A stretch of 64,000 nt of DNA from Bacillus_BD sp963787345. Lineage in GTDB: Bacteria; Bacillota; Bacilli; Bacillales; Cytobacillaceae. Both the position numbers and the translations under genes were made by a program. The stretch spans positions 558,001 through 622,000 of the forward strand of contig CAWBCW010000026.1 in the NCBI GenBank assembly GCA_963787345.1. Reading direction: 5' to 3'. The notes beneath the pieces are model-generated. The model worked only from the letters and a program-made list of their open reading frames with translations. It was not told the origin of the DNA and did not search any database. Below, piece by piece: positions 53,468 to 61,737 of this stretch (positions within the stretch are counted from its first letter, which is position 1; each line of letters opens with the position of its first letter).

Positions 53468-54902
53468 ATTTAATCCTTCTTTCTAACACATTCGATACTT
53501 TCGTTAAAATCATAATGATAATAAAGTAGATAATACCGACGATTAACCACATTTGGAAGGACTCTAAGTTTCTAGCGATGATAATTTTCCCGCTTTGCGT
53601 TAATTCATTAATGCCGATAATGGATAAAATGGAAGTATCTTTTAATGTGATAACAAATTGGTTAATAAAGGATGGAATCATCACGCGAACGGCTTGTGGT
53701 AACACAACTTTAGCCATTGCCTTTCCGTATGGAAGACCTAAGCTGCGGGCTGCTTCCATTTGTCCTTTGTCAATCGACTGAATACCTCCACGCACAATTT
53801 CCGCCATGTAGGCACCGGCATTTAAACTTAATGTAATCAAACCGGCAACCACGGCTGTAACACGGATGTCAAGAGCAGCTGGGATCCCAAAATAGATAAA
53901 GAATGCTTGTACAATTAATGGTGTACCACGGAAAATATCAACATAAATAGTGGCAATAATCCGTAATAATCTATTTTTAGATACTTGGAATAATCCAAAG
54001 ACAATTCCAAGTGCTAAAGCGATGACTAAGGAAACGACGGTTAAAATCATCGTCATTTGTAAACCAGTCATTAAACTTGGAAAACTTTGCTTTACTAAAC
54101 TGAAGAATCCTGTATCTTCTACTACTTCAGATCCTGTATCTAAATATCGATCTAAAATTTCCTGATATTCACCTGAAGCTCTTAAATTCATTAAACCAGC
54201 ATTAAACATTTGCAAGAGTTCAGTGTTTTCACCTTTAGAAACAGCAAATCCGTATGAGTTACCCGCTTCTTTTTCTGTAACAATCTTTAGTCCGTTTCCT
54301 TGTTTGACACCATAAGCTAATACAGGATAGTCATCAAAGGCTGCAACGGAGTTTCCAGACTTTACATCTTCATACATATTAGCAGAGTCATCATACGTAA
54401 CTGTGTCAAATCCGTATTCCTCTTGGATACTTTGGGCAAAGCTAGCACCTTCTGTTCCAGTCTTAACAGCAACTCTTTTTCCTTTTAAGTCTTCATAAGA
54501 GGAAATAGAATCATCATCCTCATCGACTGCCATAATAACCCCTGAATCAAAATAGGGATCCGAGAAGTCGAACTTTAGGGAACGTTCTTCGGTAATACTC
54601 ATCCCGGCAATAACCGCGTCGACTTGTTTTGCCTCTAATGCTTGTACTGCTGCATTAAAGCCAAGTGGTTTAATTTCATAGTTAAAGCCTTGATCTTCTG
54701 CGATTGCTTTCAATAAGTCCATGTCAATTCCAACAAACTCTCCATTGACATCCTGGAATTCAAAAGGAGCAAATGTGACATCCGTTCCGATCATATAGGT
54801 CTTATCTTCTGCATGAACCTTCGTTATTGTTGATAATGAAAAAGTGGTAAATAATAAGACCATAAACATGAAAAATAATGATAATTTCTTTGCTGTTTTC
54901 AT
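53454..54902 (-). CDS. Fused amino acid-binding protein and ABC permease
   Basis: The 482-residue protein joins a signal peptide (to about VHA, residue 31), an SBP_bac_3 domain (about 38-255; TDVTFAPFEFQDVNGEFVGIDMDL, AGMSITEERSLKFDFSDPYF) and an HisM-type permease (about 275-480; PLIVQAFFIYFG, EIVRGGIQSIDKGQMEAARSLG). The fusion tethers the receptor to the membrane, as in GlnP-like importers. ATG 54902 follows GAGGAGAG. It is in one operon with the ATPase. Confidence 0.92.
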   Translation of the reverse strand: MKTAKKLSLFFMFMVLLFTTFSLSTITKVHAEDKTYMIGTDVTFAPFEFQDVNGEFVGIDMDLLKAIAEDQGFNYEIKPLGFNAAVQALEAKQVDAVIAGMSITEERSLKFDFSDPYFDSGVIMAVDEDDDSISSYEDLKGKRVAVKTGTEGASFAQSIQEEYGFDTVTYDDSANMYEDVKSGNSVAAFDDYPVLAYGVKQGNGLKIVTEKEAGNSYGFAVSKGENTELLQMFNAGLMNLRASGEYQEILDRYLDTGSEVVEDTGFFSLVKQSFPSLMTGLQMTMILTVVSLVIALALGIVFGLFQVSKNRLLRIIATIYVDIFRGTPLIVQAFFIYFGIPAALDIRVTAVVAGLITLSLNAGAYMAEIVRGGIQSIDKGQMEAARSLGLPYGKAMAKVVLPQAVRVMIPSFINQFVITLKDTSILSIIGINELTQSGKIIIARNLESFQMWLIVGIIYFIIIMILTKVSNVLERRIKYGKN

Positions 54903-55251
54903 ATATTCTCTCCTCACTCTAATAAATTTAACTAAACTTTTTAAAAATGTGAATCGTTTAACAAATGCAAACAATGTTATTTTCAAAAATAACATTGTTG
55001 TAATTATTATTGTGGTTTCCTCTGGTTTCATGCACAAGGCTAATTTTAACATAAATATATAGGGTATGACTATAACAATTGTAGGTATAGAGGAACGGGT
55101 TACTTGTCCTAGAGAAGGGTAAATTGCTATTCTACTAAAGTATAAACATGGTTGGGTACTGCTCTTCATTATGTTGAGTTCAAATTGAACACCAGTATAG
55201 TGGGGAAGAAGTGTGGGAAGCTATTGTAAAAAACTTCAAGGTGGCTCCTTT
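54903..55251. other. 349-bp divergent intergenic region
   Basis: It contains the promoter regions of the amino-acid importer (-) and the membrane-protein gene (+), and a 14-bp perfect palindrome. Nothing else is recognised. Confidence 0.5.
54970..54999. promoter_or_regulatory. 14-bp perfect inverted repeat
   Basis: AACAATGTTATTTT and AAAATAACATTGTT flank CA. No T run follows on either strand, so it looks more like an operator than a terminator for the importer operon. Confidence 0.5.
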
Positions 55252-56040
55252 ATGGAAAATTATACGAATGAAAATACCGCGAGGAGATATAAAGCCCATG
55301 TTAGTATCGTTGGAACCACTCAGCTTCATTTGAGAAATCCATACATTGTTGCATGGTGGTCAGCGGCATTTCCTGGATTTGGACATCTGTTATTATCTAA
55401 ATATTTAAGGGGATATGTTTTATTTGTTTGGGAAGTCCTTGTCAATATAAACTCCCATGTTAACCTCGCCATGATCTATTCATTTCAAGGAAATATTGAC
55501 ATGGCAAAAGAGGTATTAAACACAAGGTGGCTCCTTATGTACATTCCTGTTTATTTGTTTGCGATTTGGGATAGTTATCGAACGACGATTGATATGAATA
55601 AGGTATACCTTTTAGCAGAACGTGAAAATCATAATTTTAACACATTTAGTTTAGGTGCATTAGAAATTAATTACCTTGATAAGAGAAACCCTCTACTTTC
55701 TGTTATTTGGTCTTTGTTTATTCCAGGTCTTGGACAGCTTTATATCCATCGGATTTTGACCGCGTTTTTTCTTATTATTGGGCTGGTCGTTTTTTTCTAT
55801 TTTTCACATGTCCAAGAGGCGATTGTTCTTTTGTTTCTAGGGAAGGTAAAGGAAGCTACTTCGGTGATCGATTCAGAATGGCTTTTATTCTTGCCATCTC
55901 TTTACGGCTTTTCAGTGTATGATGCGTATTCAAATACAGTCGAAAATAATAAACTTTATGACAAAGAACAAAGACGTTTTCTCAAAAAAAATTACCAAAA
56001 TGAAGACTTCCATATACATAAAGGAATAAAAGTGAAGTGA
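55252..56040 (+). CDS. Multi-span membrane protein with two TM2-like repeats
   Basis: The 262-residue protein contains two similar modules: NPYIVAWWSAAFPGFGHLLLSKYLRGYVLF (about 37-66) and NPLLSVIWSLFIPGLGQLYIHRILTAFFL (about 158-186), each followed by a second helix and a DSYRTT/DAYSNT motif. The PGxGxLY pattern is TM2-like. The role is unknown. ATG 55252 follows AAGGTGG; the upstream GTG has no site. It overlaps the next gene by one base. Confidence 0.7.
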   Translation: MENYTNENTARRYKAHVSIVGTTQLHLRNPYIVAWWSAAFPGFGHLLLSKYLRGYVLFVWEVLVNINSHVNLAMIYSFQGNIDMAKEVLNTRWLLMYIPVYLFAIWDSYRTTIDMNKVYLLAERENHNFNTFSLGALEINYLDKRNPLLSVIWSLFIPGLGQLYIHRILTAFFLIIGLVVFFYFSHVQEAIVLLFLGKVKEATSVIDSEWLLFLPSLYGFSVYDAYSNTVENNKLYDKEQRRFLKKNYQNEDFHIHKGIKVK

Positions 56041-56522
56041 TGGATAAGATGCAGCTATTTTCAACTTTTGAAAATCATATTTTCTTAGAGATGGCGATTT
56101 CAACATTAGAGAAAAACGGGATTACAAATGAAAATATTTTTGCTGTTCCTTTGGATAATCGAACAGAACAGCGAAAGGTTTTTGATACGATTCATCGTTC
56201 AGATGGTACCTCATTAATCGATATTGGGATGGCTTTAGCAACAGCCTTTTCTGTTATTGGTGCCAGTATTGGTTTCAGACTGGATTGGGGTCCCATATAT
56301 TGGGGGTTAATCTATGCATGTATCGGATTTATATTGGGATTTGCAATTCGACTATTCACAGAGGTCATTGTTAAAAGAAAGAAGAGATTATTAAAAGGGA
56401 AACATGCTGAAGTTATATTAATAGTAGATTGCACAGATTCAAAAGCTGAACTGATTGAGAATATTTTATGGGAACATTTTGCTTTAGGGGTGGCTAAAAT
56501 CCAAAGGAATTACGAGGAATAA
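56040..56522 (+). CDS. Two-span membrane protein, coupled to the upstream gene
   Basis: The 160-residue protein has an N-terminal soluble domain (MQLFSTFENHIFLEMAISTLEKNGI), two glycine-rich helices (about 62-85 and 88-108; WGPIYWGLIYACIGFILGFAI) and a C-terminal ferredoxin-like strand (HAEVILIVDCTD). It resembles small regulators of membrane stress in layout (YflT/heat-induced-type), but I cannot assign it. The start overlaps the TGA of the upstream gene. Confidence 0.65.
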   Translation: MDKMQLFSTFENHIFLEMAISTLEKNGITNENIFAVPLDNRTEQRKVFDTIHRSDGTSLIDIGMALATAFSVIGASIGFRLDWGPIYWGLIYACIGFILGFAIRLFTEVIVKRKKRLLKGKHAEVILIVDCTDSKAELIENILWEHFALGVAKIQRNYEE

Positions 56523-56566
56523 TAATATGTATTAAGAATTCTTTTATGTTAAGAATCTAGATGTAT

Positions 56567-56604
56567 AATTAAGAGGGTGTCCGGCTAAGGGCATCCTCTT
56601 AATT
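56567..56604. terminator. Bidirectional terminator
   Basis: AATTAAGAGG with TG pairs with CA and CCTCTTAATT, between convergent genes. Confidence 0.75.
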
Positions 56605-57055
56605 AATTTGATAGTCCCCAATTCATTGATAGAATTTCTTTTAAAATAAATAAATGGTTTGTTCCAATCCTTTCTTCAATTTGCTTTTCTAGGGCAGATT
56701 TTAAGGCTTCGTTTTTTTCGTAACAATCTTCACCTAACGGAGTCAAGCGCAAGCACTTTTCTTTCTTATTGTTTTCTACATTTTGCACCTCAACCAGCCC
56801 TTTTGCCTCAAGGTTTTTAATGAATTTATGTGTGGCTTGCCGTGAAATATCTACATGTTTGGAGATATAGGCGATTGTAGGCTGTTTCTTATAAGTTCTC
56901 GCCATAATAAACCACTCCGAATTGGAAATGTAAATATCACTATGATCATTCCATAATTTCTCGGTTAAATTACGTAATAAATAATTACGTTCACTTAATA
57001 GATCGACTAAGTCTAGATTTTCAAAATTAGAATTCAATTCACTCACTTCCTTCAT
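56603..57055 (-). CDS. MarR-family regulator
   Basis: The 150-residue protein is a MarR winged helix: NSEWFIMARTYKKQPTIAYISKHVDISRQATHKFIKNLEAKGLVEV, then a wing (ENNKKEKCLRLTPLG) and a long C-terminal dimer helix. It diverges from the CarD-family gene, and a palindrome overlaps that gene's -35 box, so it probably represses it. Confidence 0.87.
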   Translation of the reverse strand: MKEVSELNSNFENLDLVDLLSERNYLLRNLTEKLWNDHSDIYISNSEWFIMARTYKKQPTIAYISKHVDISRQATHKFIKNLEAKGLVEVQNVENNKKEKCLRLTPLGEDCYEKNEALKSALEKQIEERIGTNHLFILKEILSMNWGLSN

Positions 57056-57090
57056 TATTTAAAGTAAATATACAAAAGTAAGACCGAATT

Positions 57091-57129
57091 GTCAATTAGA
57101 TTGACGAAAGGGCGTTTATGCCATATAAT
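57091..57129 (+). promoter_or_regulatory. Promoter of the CarD-family gene with overlapping palindrome
   Basis: TTGACG (57101-57106) and TATAAT (57124-57129) are 17 bp apart. GTCAAT-TAG-ATTGAC (57091-57105) overlaps the -35, a typical repressor position for the divergent MarR protein. Confidence 0.7.
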
Positions 57130-57167
57130 GGGATTAGATTGATAATTCGAAAATTAGGAGATGTGCA

Positions 57168-57665
57168 ATGTTTAATATTGGAGATGTGATTATCTATTCT
57201 GAACATGGATTGTGTGAGATTGATGATATCTGTGATAAGACCATTGCCGGTGTTACGAGGAAGTATTATATTTTACATCCTTTAGACGATGTGAACTTAC
57301 AAATTAGTACCCCAATAGATAATGATAAAGTAGTTATGCTTAAAACAATGGATAAAGAAGAAGCGGAATTACTTATTCAAACCTTTAATGAACCGGGCAT
57401 AGACTGGGTTGAAGATTCTAGACAACGTAATCTAAAATACTCAAAACTTATTCGTTCTGGAGATCGTAATGACATCGCTAATGTTGTTAATACGTTGATT
57501 CGGAAAAATTACGAATTAAAGGCCGACGGAAAAAGAATTTATGATCAAGATCGAAAACTATTACAAACAACTCAAACAAATCTATTTAATGAACTAGCAT
57601 TGGCGATGAATACATCTTTTGAAGATATTGAACAAAGAGTGAACGAGATGGTTGTACAGAAATAA
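57168..57665 (+). CDS. CarD-family RNA polymerase-binding regulator (YdeB-like)
   Basis: The 165-residue protein begins MFNIGDVIIYSEHGLCEIDD, the CarD/TRCF RNAP-interaction Tudor-like domain (about 1-60), followed by a helical domain (about 70-165). CarD-type proteins bind the polymerase beta subunit and tune initiation, mainly at stable-RNA promoters. TTAGGAG precedes the ATG. Control by the divergent MarR gene is likely. Confidence 0.88.
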   Translation: MFNIGDVIIYSEHGLCEIDDICDKTIAGVTRKYYILHPLDDVNLQISTPIDNDKVVMLKTMDKEEAELLIQTFNEPGIDWVEDSRQRNLKYSKLIRSGDRNDIANVVNTLIRKNYELKADGKRIYDQDRKLLQTTQTNLFNELALAMNTSFEDIEQRVNEMVVQK

Positions 57666-57671
57666 TTAATC

Positions 57672-57720
57672 AAAAAAGTGCCCAGCACCTACCAAAATGG
57701 AAAGTGCTGGGCATTCTTTT
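57672..57720. terminator. Terminator, GTGCTAGG-like family
   Basis: AAGTGCCCAGCAC pairs with GTGCTGGGCATT, flanked by A and T tracts; it separates convergent genes. Confidence 0.85.
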
Positions 57721-57723
57721 ATT

Positions 57724-58968
57724 TTAAACGGCTTTCTTTGAAAAAAGTGTAAACTCTTTACCCTCTTTACGTTTCTGTGCATATTCTGCTGATGCGGTAA
57801 AGAGAACATCTGAATGTGAATTAAGTGCTGTTTCACAGGAGTCTTGGAGCACTCCGATGATAAATCCTACTCCGACAACTTGCATGGCAATATCATTTGA
57901 AATTCCGAATAAGCTACAAGCTAAAGGAATTAACAAAAGCGATCCGCCGGCAACCCCTGAAGCACCAGCTGCAGATACAGCTGCCAGTATAACAAGAATA
58001 ACGGCAGTAACAAAGTCAACTTGAATGCCTAACGTATGGACAGCGGCTAGTGTGAGGACAGAAATGGTAACCGCTGCACCACCCATATTGATTGTTGTGC
58101 CTAATGGGATAGATACAGAATAAGTATCTTCGTCTAAACCTAGTTCTTTAGCTAAACGCATATTGACTGGAATATTGGCAGCCGAGCTGCGTGTAAAGAA
58201 TGCATAAATACCACTGTCTTTCATACATTTCAAAACAAGCGGATATGGATTTTTCCGAATATAAACGTATACGATCAGAGGATTAACAACAAAAGCAACA
58301 AAGAGCATACATCCAAGAAGTACTAATAATAATTGCCCATAATCAAGTAAGGCTGTTAGTCCACTTGTTGAAATAGCATCATAAACAAGTCCCATGATTC
58401 CAATAGGGGCAAAATTAATCACCCATCTTACTACTTGAGTAAGAGCATCTGAAAAGTCAGTAATCATGCCTTTTGTGCCATCAGAAGCGCGTTTTAAAGC
58501 AACCCCAAGCACAATACCCCAAATGAGGATGCCGATATAGTTTGCGTTAAGGAGTGCATCAACTGGATTTGCCACAATATTAAATAAAATGGTTTCAAGT
58601 ACTTCTAGAATTCCCCCAGGAGGTACGACATCTTGGGTGCCAGTTGTGAGGGTTAAGCTCACAGGAAAGATAAAGCTGGCAACCACTCCTACAATACCTG
58701 CTAAAACGGTGGCAAGCGCATATATAATGATAATGGCTTTCATATTGGTCTTTTGTCCGGATTTATGTTGAGCAAATGCACTGATAACAATAAACAAAAC
58801 TAATATCGGTGCAACCGCCTTTAATGCTCCAACAAATAAAGAGCCAAAAATAGATACCCACTTTGTTGCATCGGGAATCGTTATAGCTAAAAGAATACCA
58901 AGAATAAGACCGGCAAGGATACGCTTGACCAAACTGATCTGATTCCACTTGAGTATTAAATTTTTCAT
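57724..58968 (-). CDS. sstT: Serine/threonine:Na+ symporter
   Basis: The 414-residue protein is a dicarboxylate/amino acid:cation symporter of the SstT branch: SSAANIPVNMRLAKELGL (Ser-rich reentrant loop HP1), SIPLGTTINMGGAAVTISVLTLAAVHTLGI (TM7 with NMGGA) and ASGVAGGSLLLIPLACSLFGI (HP2). It takes up serine and threonine with sodium. ATG 58968 follows GAGGGG by about ten bases. Confidence 0.92.
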   Translation of the reverse strand: MKNLILKWNQISLVKRILAGLILGILLAITIPDATKWVSIFGSLFVGALKAVAPILVLFIVISAFAQHKSGQKTNMKAIIIIYALATVLAGIVGVVASFIFPVSLTLTTGTQDVVPPGGILEVLETILFNIVANPVDALLNANYIGILIWGIVLGVALKRASDGTKGMITDFSDALTQVVRWVINFAPIGIMGLVYDAISTSGLTALLDYGQLLLVLLGCMLFVAFVVNPLIVYVYIRKNPYPLVLKCMKDSGIYAFFTRSSAANIPVNMRLAKELGLDEDTYSVSIPLGTTINMGGAAVTISVLTLAAVHTLGIQVDFVTAVILVILAAVSAAGASGVAGGSLLLIPLACSLFGISNDIAMQVVGVGFIIGVLQDSCETALNSHSDVLFTASAEYAQKRKEGKEFTLFSKKAV

Positions 58969-59191
58969 TTTATTTTTTCCCCTCAACTTTCTCTAAAAGG
59001 TTTATTTAGGAAACACAAGTGTTTCCCACGAATGGACAATGATGTAAACCAGTTTATCATGAATTTGCCTATTGTGGAATAAAATATTATAGCGAAATTA
59101 TAATTTGTATTATTTTGAATTTCCTGTGGGTTGTTTCTGCCGTTTGTGTTAGTATGAACCAAAGAAATAAGTTTGCAGGCAGGTGGAACCG

Positions 59192-59911
59192 TTGTTTTTA
59201 AAAAGAATTGAACTTAAACATGATTTGATTCCGTCTCTTTACCAATATCCTTTTTCCATTCCTGCGATAAAAAACTTCCATCAATTAAACCTTACGAATA
59301 AAGTGACTTTTTTCGTGGGAGAGAATGGGACTGGTAAATCAACGCTATTAGAAGCGATTGCTGCTCAATGTGGATTTAATACAGCGGGTGGAGGGCGAAA
59401 CAACTACTATGAGACCCCTGCTTCAGAATCAGCGCTCGGTGATTATATTAGGCTTTCTTGGATGCCGAAAGTATCGAATGGCTTTTTTATGCGTGCAGAG
59501 TCTTTTTATCAATTTGCTTCACATGTCGATGAAGTAGGAGCTGCCCTGGCATATGGAGGTCGCTCTTTGCATGAACAGTCACATGGAGAGTCGTTTTTAT
59601 CGCTGTTTTTAAACCGATTTAATGGCAGGGCAATTTACTTGCTGGATGAGCCAGAGGCTGCCTTATCTCCGCAGAGACAGCTAACCTTCATAAAAGTCAT
59701 TCATGATTTAGTAACAACAGAAGACTGCCAATTTATTATGGCTACGCATTCACCCATTTTGCTTGGATATCCAGGAGCCACTATTTTTAGTTTTGATGAA
59801 GGAAAGATTGAAGAAATAGATTATGAGATGACTGATCACTTTCAAATTACTAAATACTTCTTACAAAATCGTGAGCGGTTTTTGCAAGAAATTTTAGAGG
59901 ACGATGAATGA
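59192..59911 (+). CDS. AAA-type ATPase (ABC-ATPase-like fold)
   Basis: The 239-residue protein has Walker A VGENGTGKSTLLEAI (about 44-58), a short signature-like HGESFLSLF, Walker B IYLLDEPEAALSPQRQL and a terminal H-loop (MATHSPILLGYPGA). This is the compact SMC/RecF-like AAA ATPase without a coiled coil. Its biological role is not known. TTG 59192 lies five bases after AGGTGG; GTG 59183 within the site is less likely. It is monocistronic. Confidence 0.82.
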   Translation: MFLKRIELKHDLIPSLYQYPFSIPAIKNFHQLNLTNKVTFFVGENGTGKSTLLEAIAAQCGFNTAGGGRNNYYETPASESALGDYIRLSWMPKVSNGFFMRAESFYQFASHVDEVGAALAYGGRSLHEQSHGESFLSLFLNRFNGRAIYLLDEPEAALSPQRQLTFIKVIHDLVTTEDCQFIMATHSPILLGYPGATIFSFDEGKIEEIDYEMTDHFQITKYFLQNRERFLQEILEDDE

Positions 59912-60086
59912 GCTTATTGTGGATATTTCTCTCGTAGAAGGTTATTTCCACAGAAAATATATTTAAATTGAGTATTACAGCTGATTTTAAAAAAGTTTCC
60001 AATGATTTTAATAGGCTCTTAATATACAATGGGTTTTAGGTGAAAAATAAAAGGGTTTTCGCTTTAATTTCAGTAGAGGTGATGAA

Positions 60087-60374
60087 ATGTTAACTGTTTT
60101 AGATGCAAAAGTTGAATATGTAAATGAAGAAAAGCGTACGTATCATCTTGTACTAGACTTTGGAAGCTATCAATCAAATGTCCGTTTATTTTGTAAAGAA
60201 GAAAATAATAAACCGAGAGTGACACTTGTTTCTGTAATGGAAGGCCGCTGCCCATGCTGTGGCAAACCAAACTGCCCTAGCTTGTCTACTAGAGGGGAAG
60301 AACTTCTTGCTCAAGTATGTGAGCTTGATTCGTTCAAAGAAAAAGCTTCTGCTGGTGAGTCTTTAGTATTTTAA
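60087..60374 (+). CDS. Small protein with a Cys cluster (95 aa)
   Basis: The protein has an N-terminal beta-rich region (VLDAKVEYVNEEKRTYHLVLDF) and a central CPCCGKPNCPSL cluster with four Cys, which could bind zinc. I do not recognise the family. GAGGTGATGAA precedes the ATG. Its TAA stop lies in the TTTAA that precedes repeat copy F, so the original C-terminus may have been altered. Confidence 0.65.
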   Translation: MLTVLDAKVEYVNEEKRTYHLVLDFGSYQSNVRLFCKEENNKPRVTLVSVMEGRCPCCGKPNCPSLSTRGEELLAQVCELDSFKEKASAGESLVF

Positions 60375-60506
60375 CTTCCTTTAGCAAAAGTTTCCCACTT
60401 CTATAAGTGGTGAGGTGAATGCAAGCTTTTGTCAATTCAGTGGGGGTCAAACCTCGGCTGAATGAAGTTAAAGCCTCCGGACGCAAATTCGACGGGCGAA
60501 TTTGAT
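60375..60506 (+). repeat. Dispersed omega-RNA-like element, copy F
   Basis: It follows TTTAA (60370-60374) and begins CTTCCTTTAGCAAAAG. The first hairpin is deleted; the second is perfect here (CCACTT-CTAT-AAGTGG). The central stem (TTCAG...CTGAA) and the right end AAATTCG-ACGGG-CGAATTTGAT are intact. The cassette hairpin is absent, as in copy C. Confidence 0.75.
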
Positions 60507-60523
60507 TGAGACAAGGTGATCAA

Positions 60524-60567
60524 AAAAACAGGTGAAGGAAAACAATCCGTTTTCTTTCACCTGTTTT
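60524..60567. terminator. Bidirectional terminator
   Basis: AAAACAGGTGAAGGAAAAC pairs with GTTTTCTTTCACCTGTTTT. Confidence 0.9.
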
Positions 60568-60641
60568 GCTTATTGGACAGTCTAGTCCACTATTTTTGGA
60601 TGACATTCCGTTGCTGTACACTACTACTAGTATAAGGGATA

Positions 60642-61559
60642 TTAAAACCCTCTATGCGCATGCTCAGCAGCCATTGCTTCCGCTTTCGTCCTATGCACGG
60701 TACCGAATGGGTGTTGTGGAGGTGCATAAATTGAATAAAGTCGAAGCGGCTCATCGCCTGTGTTGGTTAAATTGTGCCATGTGCCTGCTGGAATCACAAT
60801 GGCATAGTCATCAGAAACCTCTCTCTGGAAATTTAATTCTTCCCTGCGGTTTCCCATTTGGACAATTCCTTCTCCTTGTTCAATTCTTAAGAATTGATCT
60901 ACATTAGGGTGTACTTCTAAACCAATATCCTCTCCTACATTTAGGCTCATTAACGTAATTTGAAAATGGTCACCGGTCCATAATGCCGTTCGAAATGTGT
61001 TGTTTTGCGTTGTAGCTTCTTCAATATTGAGAACAAATGGTTTTCGACCATAATCCGTCATTACGATCCTTTGCTCATTTAGATTTAATCGTAAAGACTC
61101 TAATTGCTGAACATGCTTAGCTTCATCTTGAAAAGTTTGCAAAAAAAGTTCACGAATGGATGAAGGTTGTGAAAATAAATAATGATTCCGATATTCTTCA
61201 TACTCATTATTTTTCATGTCCATCGCTATTTGCAATCCTTCTTGGAACGAATGAAAGGGGATCATCTCAACATCGTAAGAAGGTTCTGTTCCAGTAAGAC
61301 GGATATAGTGGTCTGTCAGCTGCTGTAAATGTGTGGTTTCATCTTGTAATACTTGTAATAAAAGTTCCTCTTGGTCTTGATCTGGTGCGAATTGAACTAA
61401 TCGGTTAAATAGATCAATGATGGAGGCTTCACCATGTATTCTTGCTAGTACCAGATTAGGCTCTGTTTGTAAATACTGCTCTGGAATATTGTTTCTATAA
61501 TTAGGATAGTACATAGGCGGATTAGTGTAATATGGATAAGCTGGAGGCAAATAATACAT
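60642..61559 (-). CDS. Ferritin-like plus cupin fusion protein
   Basis: The 305-residue protein begins with a Tyr/Pro-rich stretch (MYYLPPAYPYYTNPPMYY), then two ferritin-like helix pairs with E-x-x-H motifs (LQDETTHLQQL, FQDEAKHVQQL; about 35-165), then a cupin domain (about 180-290; GLEVHPNVDQFLRIEQGEG, AIVIPAGTWHNLTNTG). The Tyr-rich start is typical for spore-coat-associated proteins. Metal binding at either domain is likely. I chose ATG 61559, 12 bases after AAGGGA; ATG 61580 has no site. Confidence 0.78.
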   Translation of the reverse strand: MYYLPPAYPYYTNPPMYYPNYRNNIPEQYLQTEPNLVLARIHGEASIIDLFNRLVQFAPDQDQEELLLQVLQDETTHLQQLTDHYIRLTGTEPSYDVEMIPFHSFQEGLQIAMDMKNNEYEEYRNHYLFSQPSSIRELFLQTFQDEAKHVQQLESLRLNLNEQRIVMTDYGRKPFVLNIEEATTQNNTFRTALWTGDHFQITLMSLNVGEDIGLEVHPNVDQFLRIEQGEGIVQMGNRREELNFQREVSDDYAIVIPAGTWHNLTNTGDEPLRLYSIYAPPQHPFGTVHRTKAEAMAAEHAHRGF

Positions 61560-61737
61560 AAAATATCTCAATCCCTTCATTTTTAATCAGTGTTATCCTA
61601 TGTCATTAGGCTGGAGGTGTGCCTGTTATTCGGGTAAAGGTATTATTTTTGCCCATTTGACTTAAACAAATCATATGAATAAAGTAGAATGAGGTTACTA
61701 GTTGTAAGAGATTAATTGATTGGAAAGAGGGGATAGA

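Noticed and set aside
54903..55169. 89-residue N-terminal extension of the binding-protein/permease fusion
   Set aside because: The signal peptide begins at ATG 54902 behind GAGGAG; the extension has no binding site.
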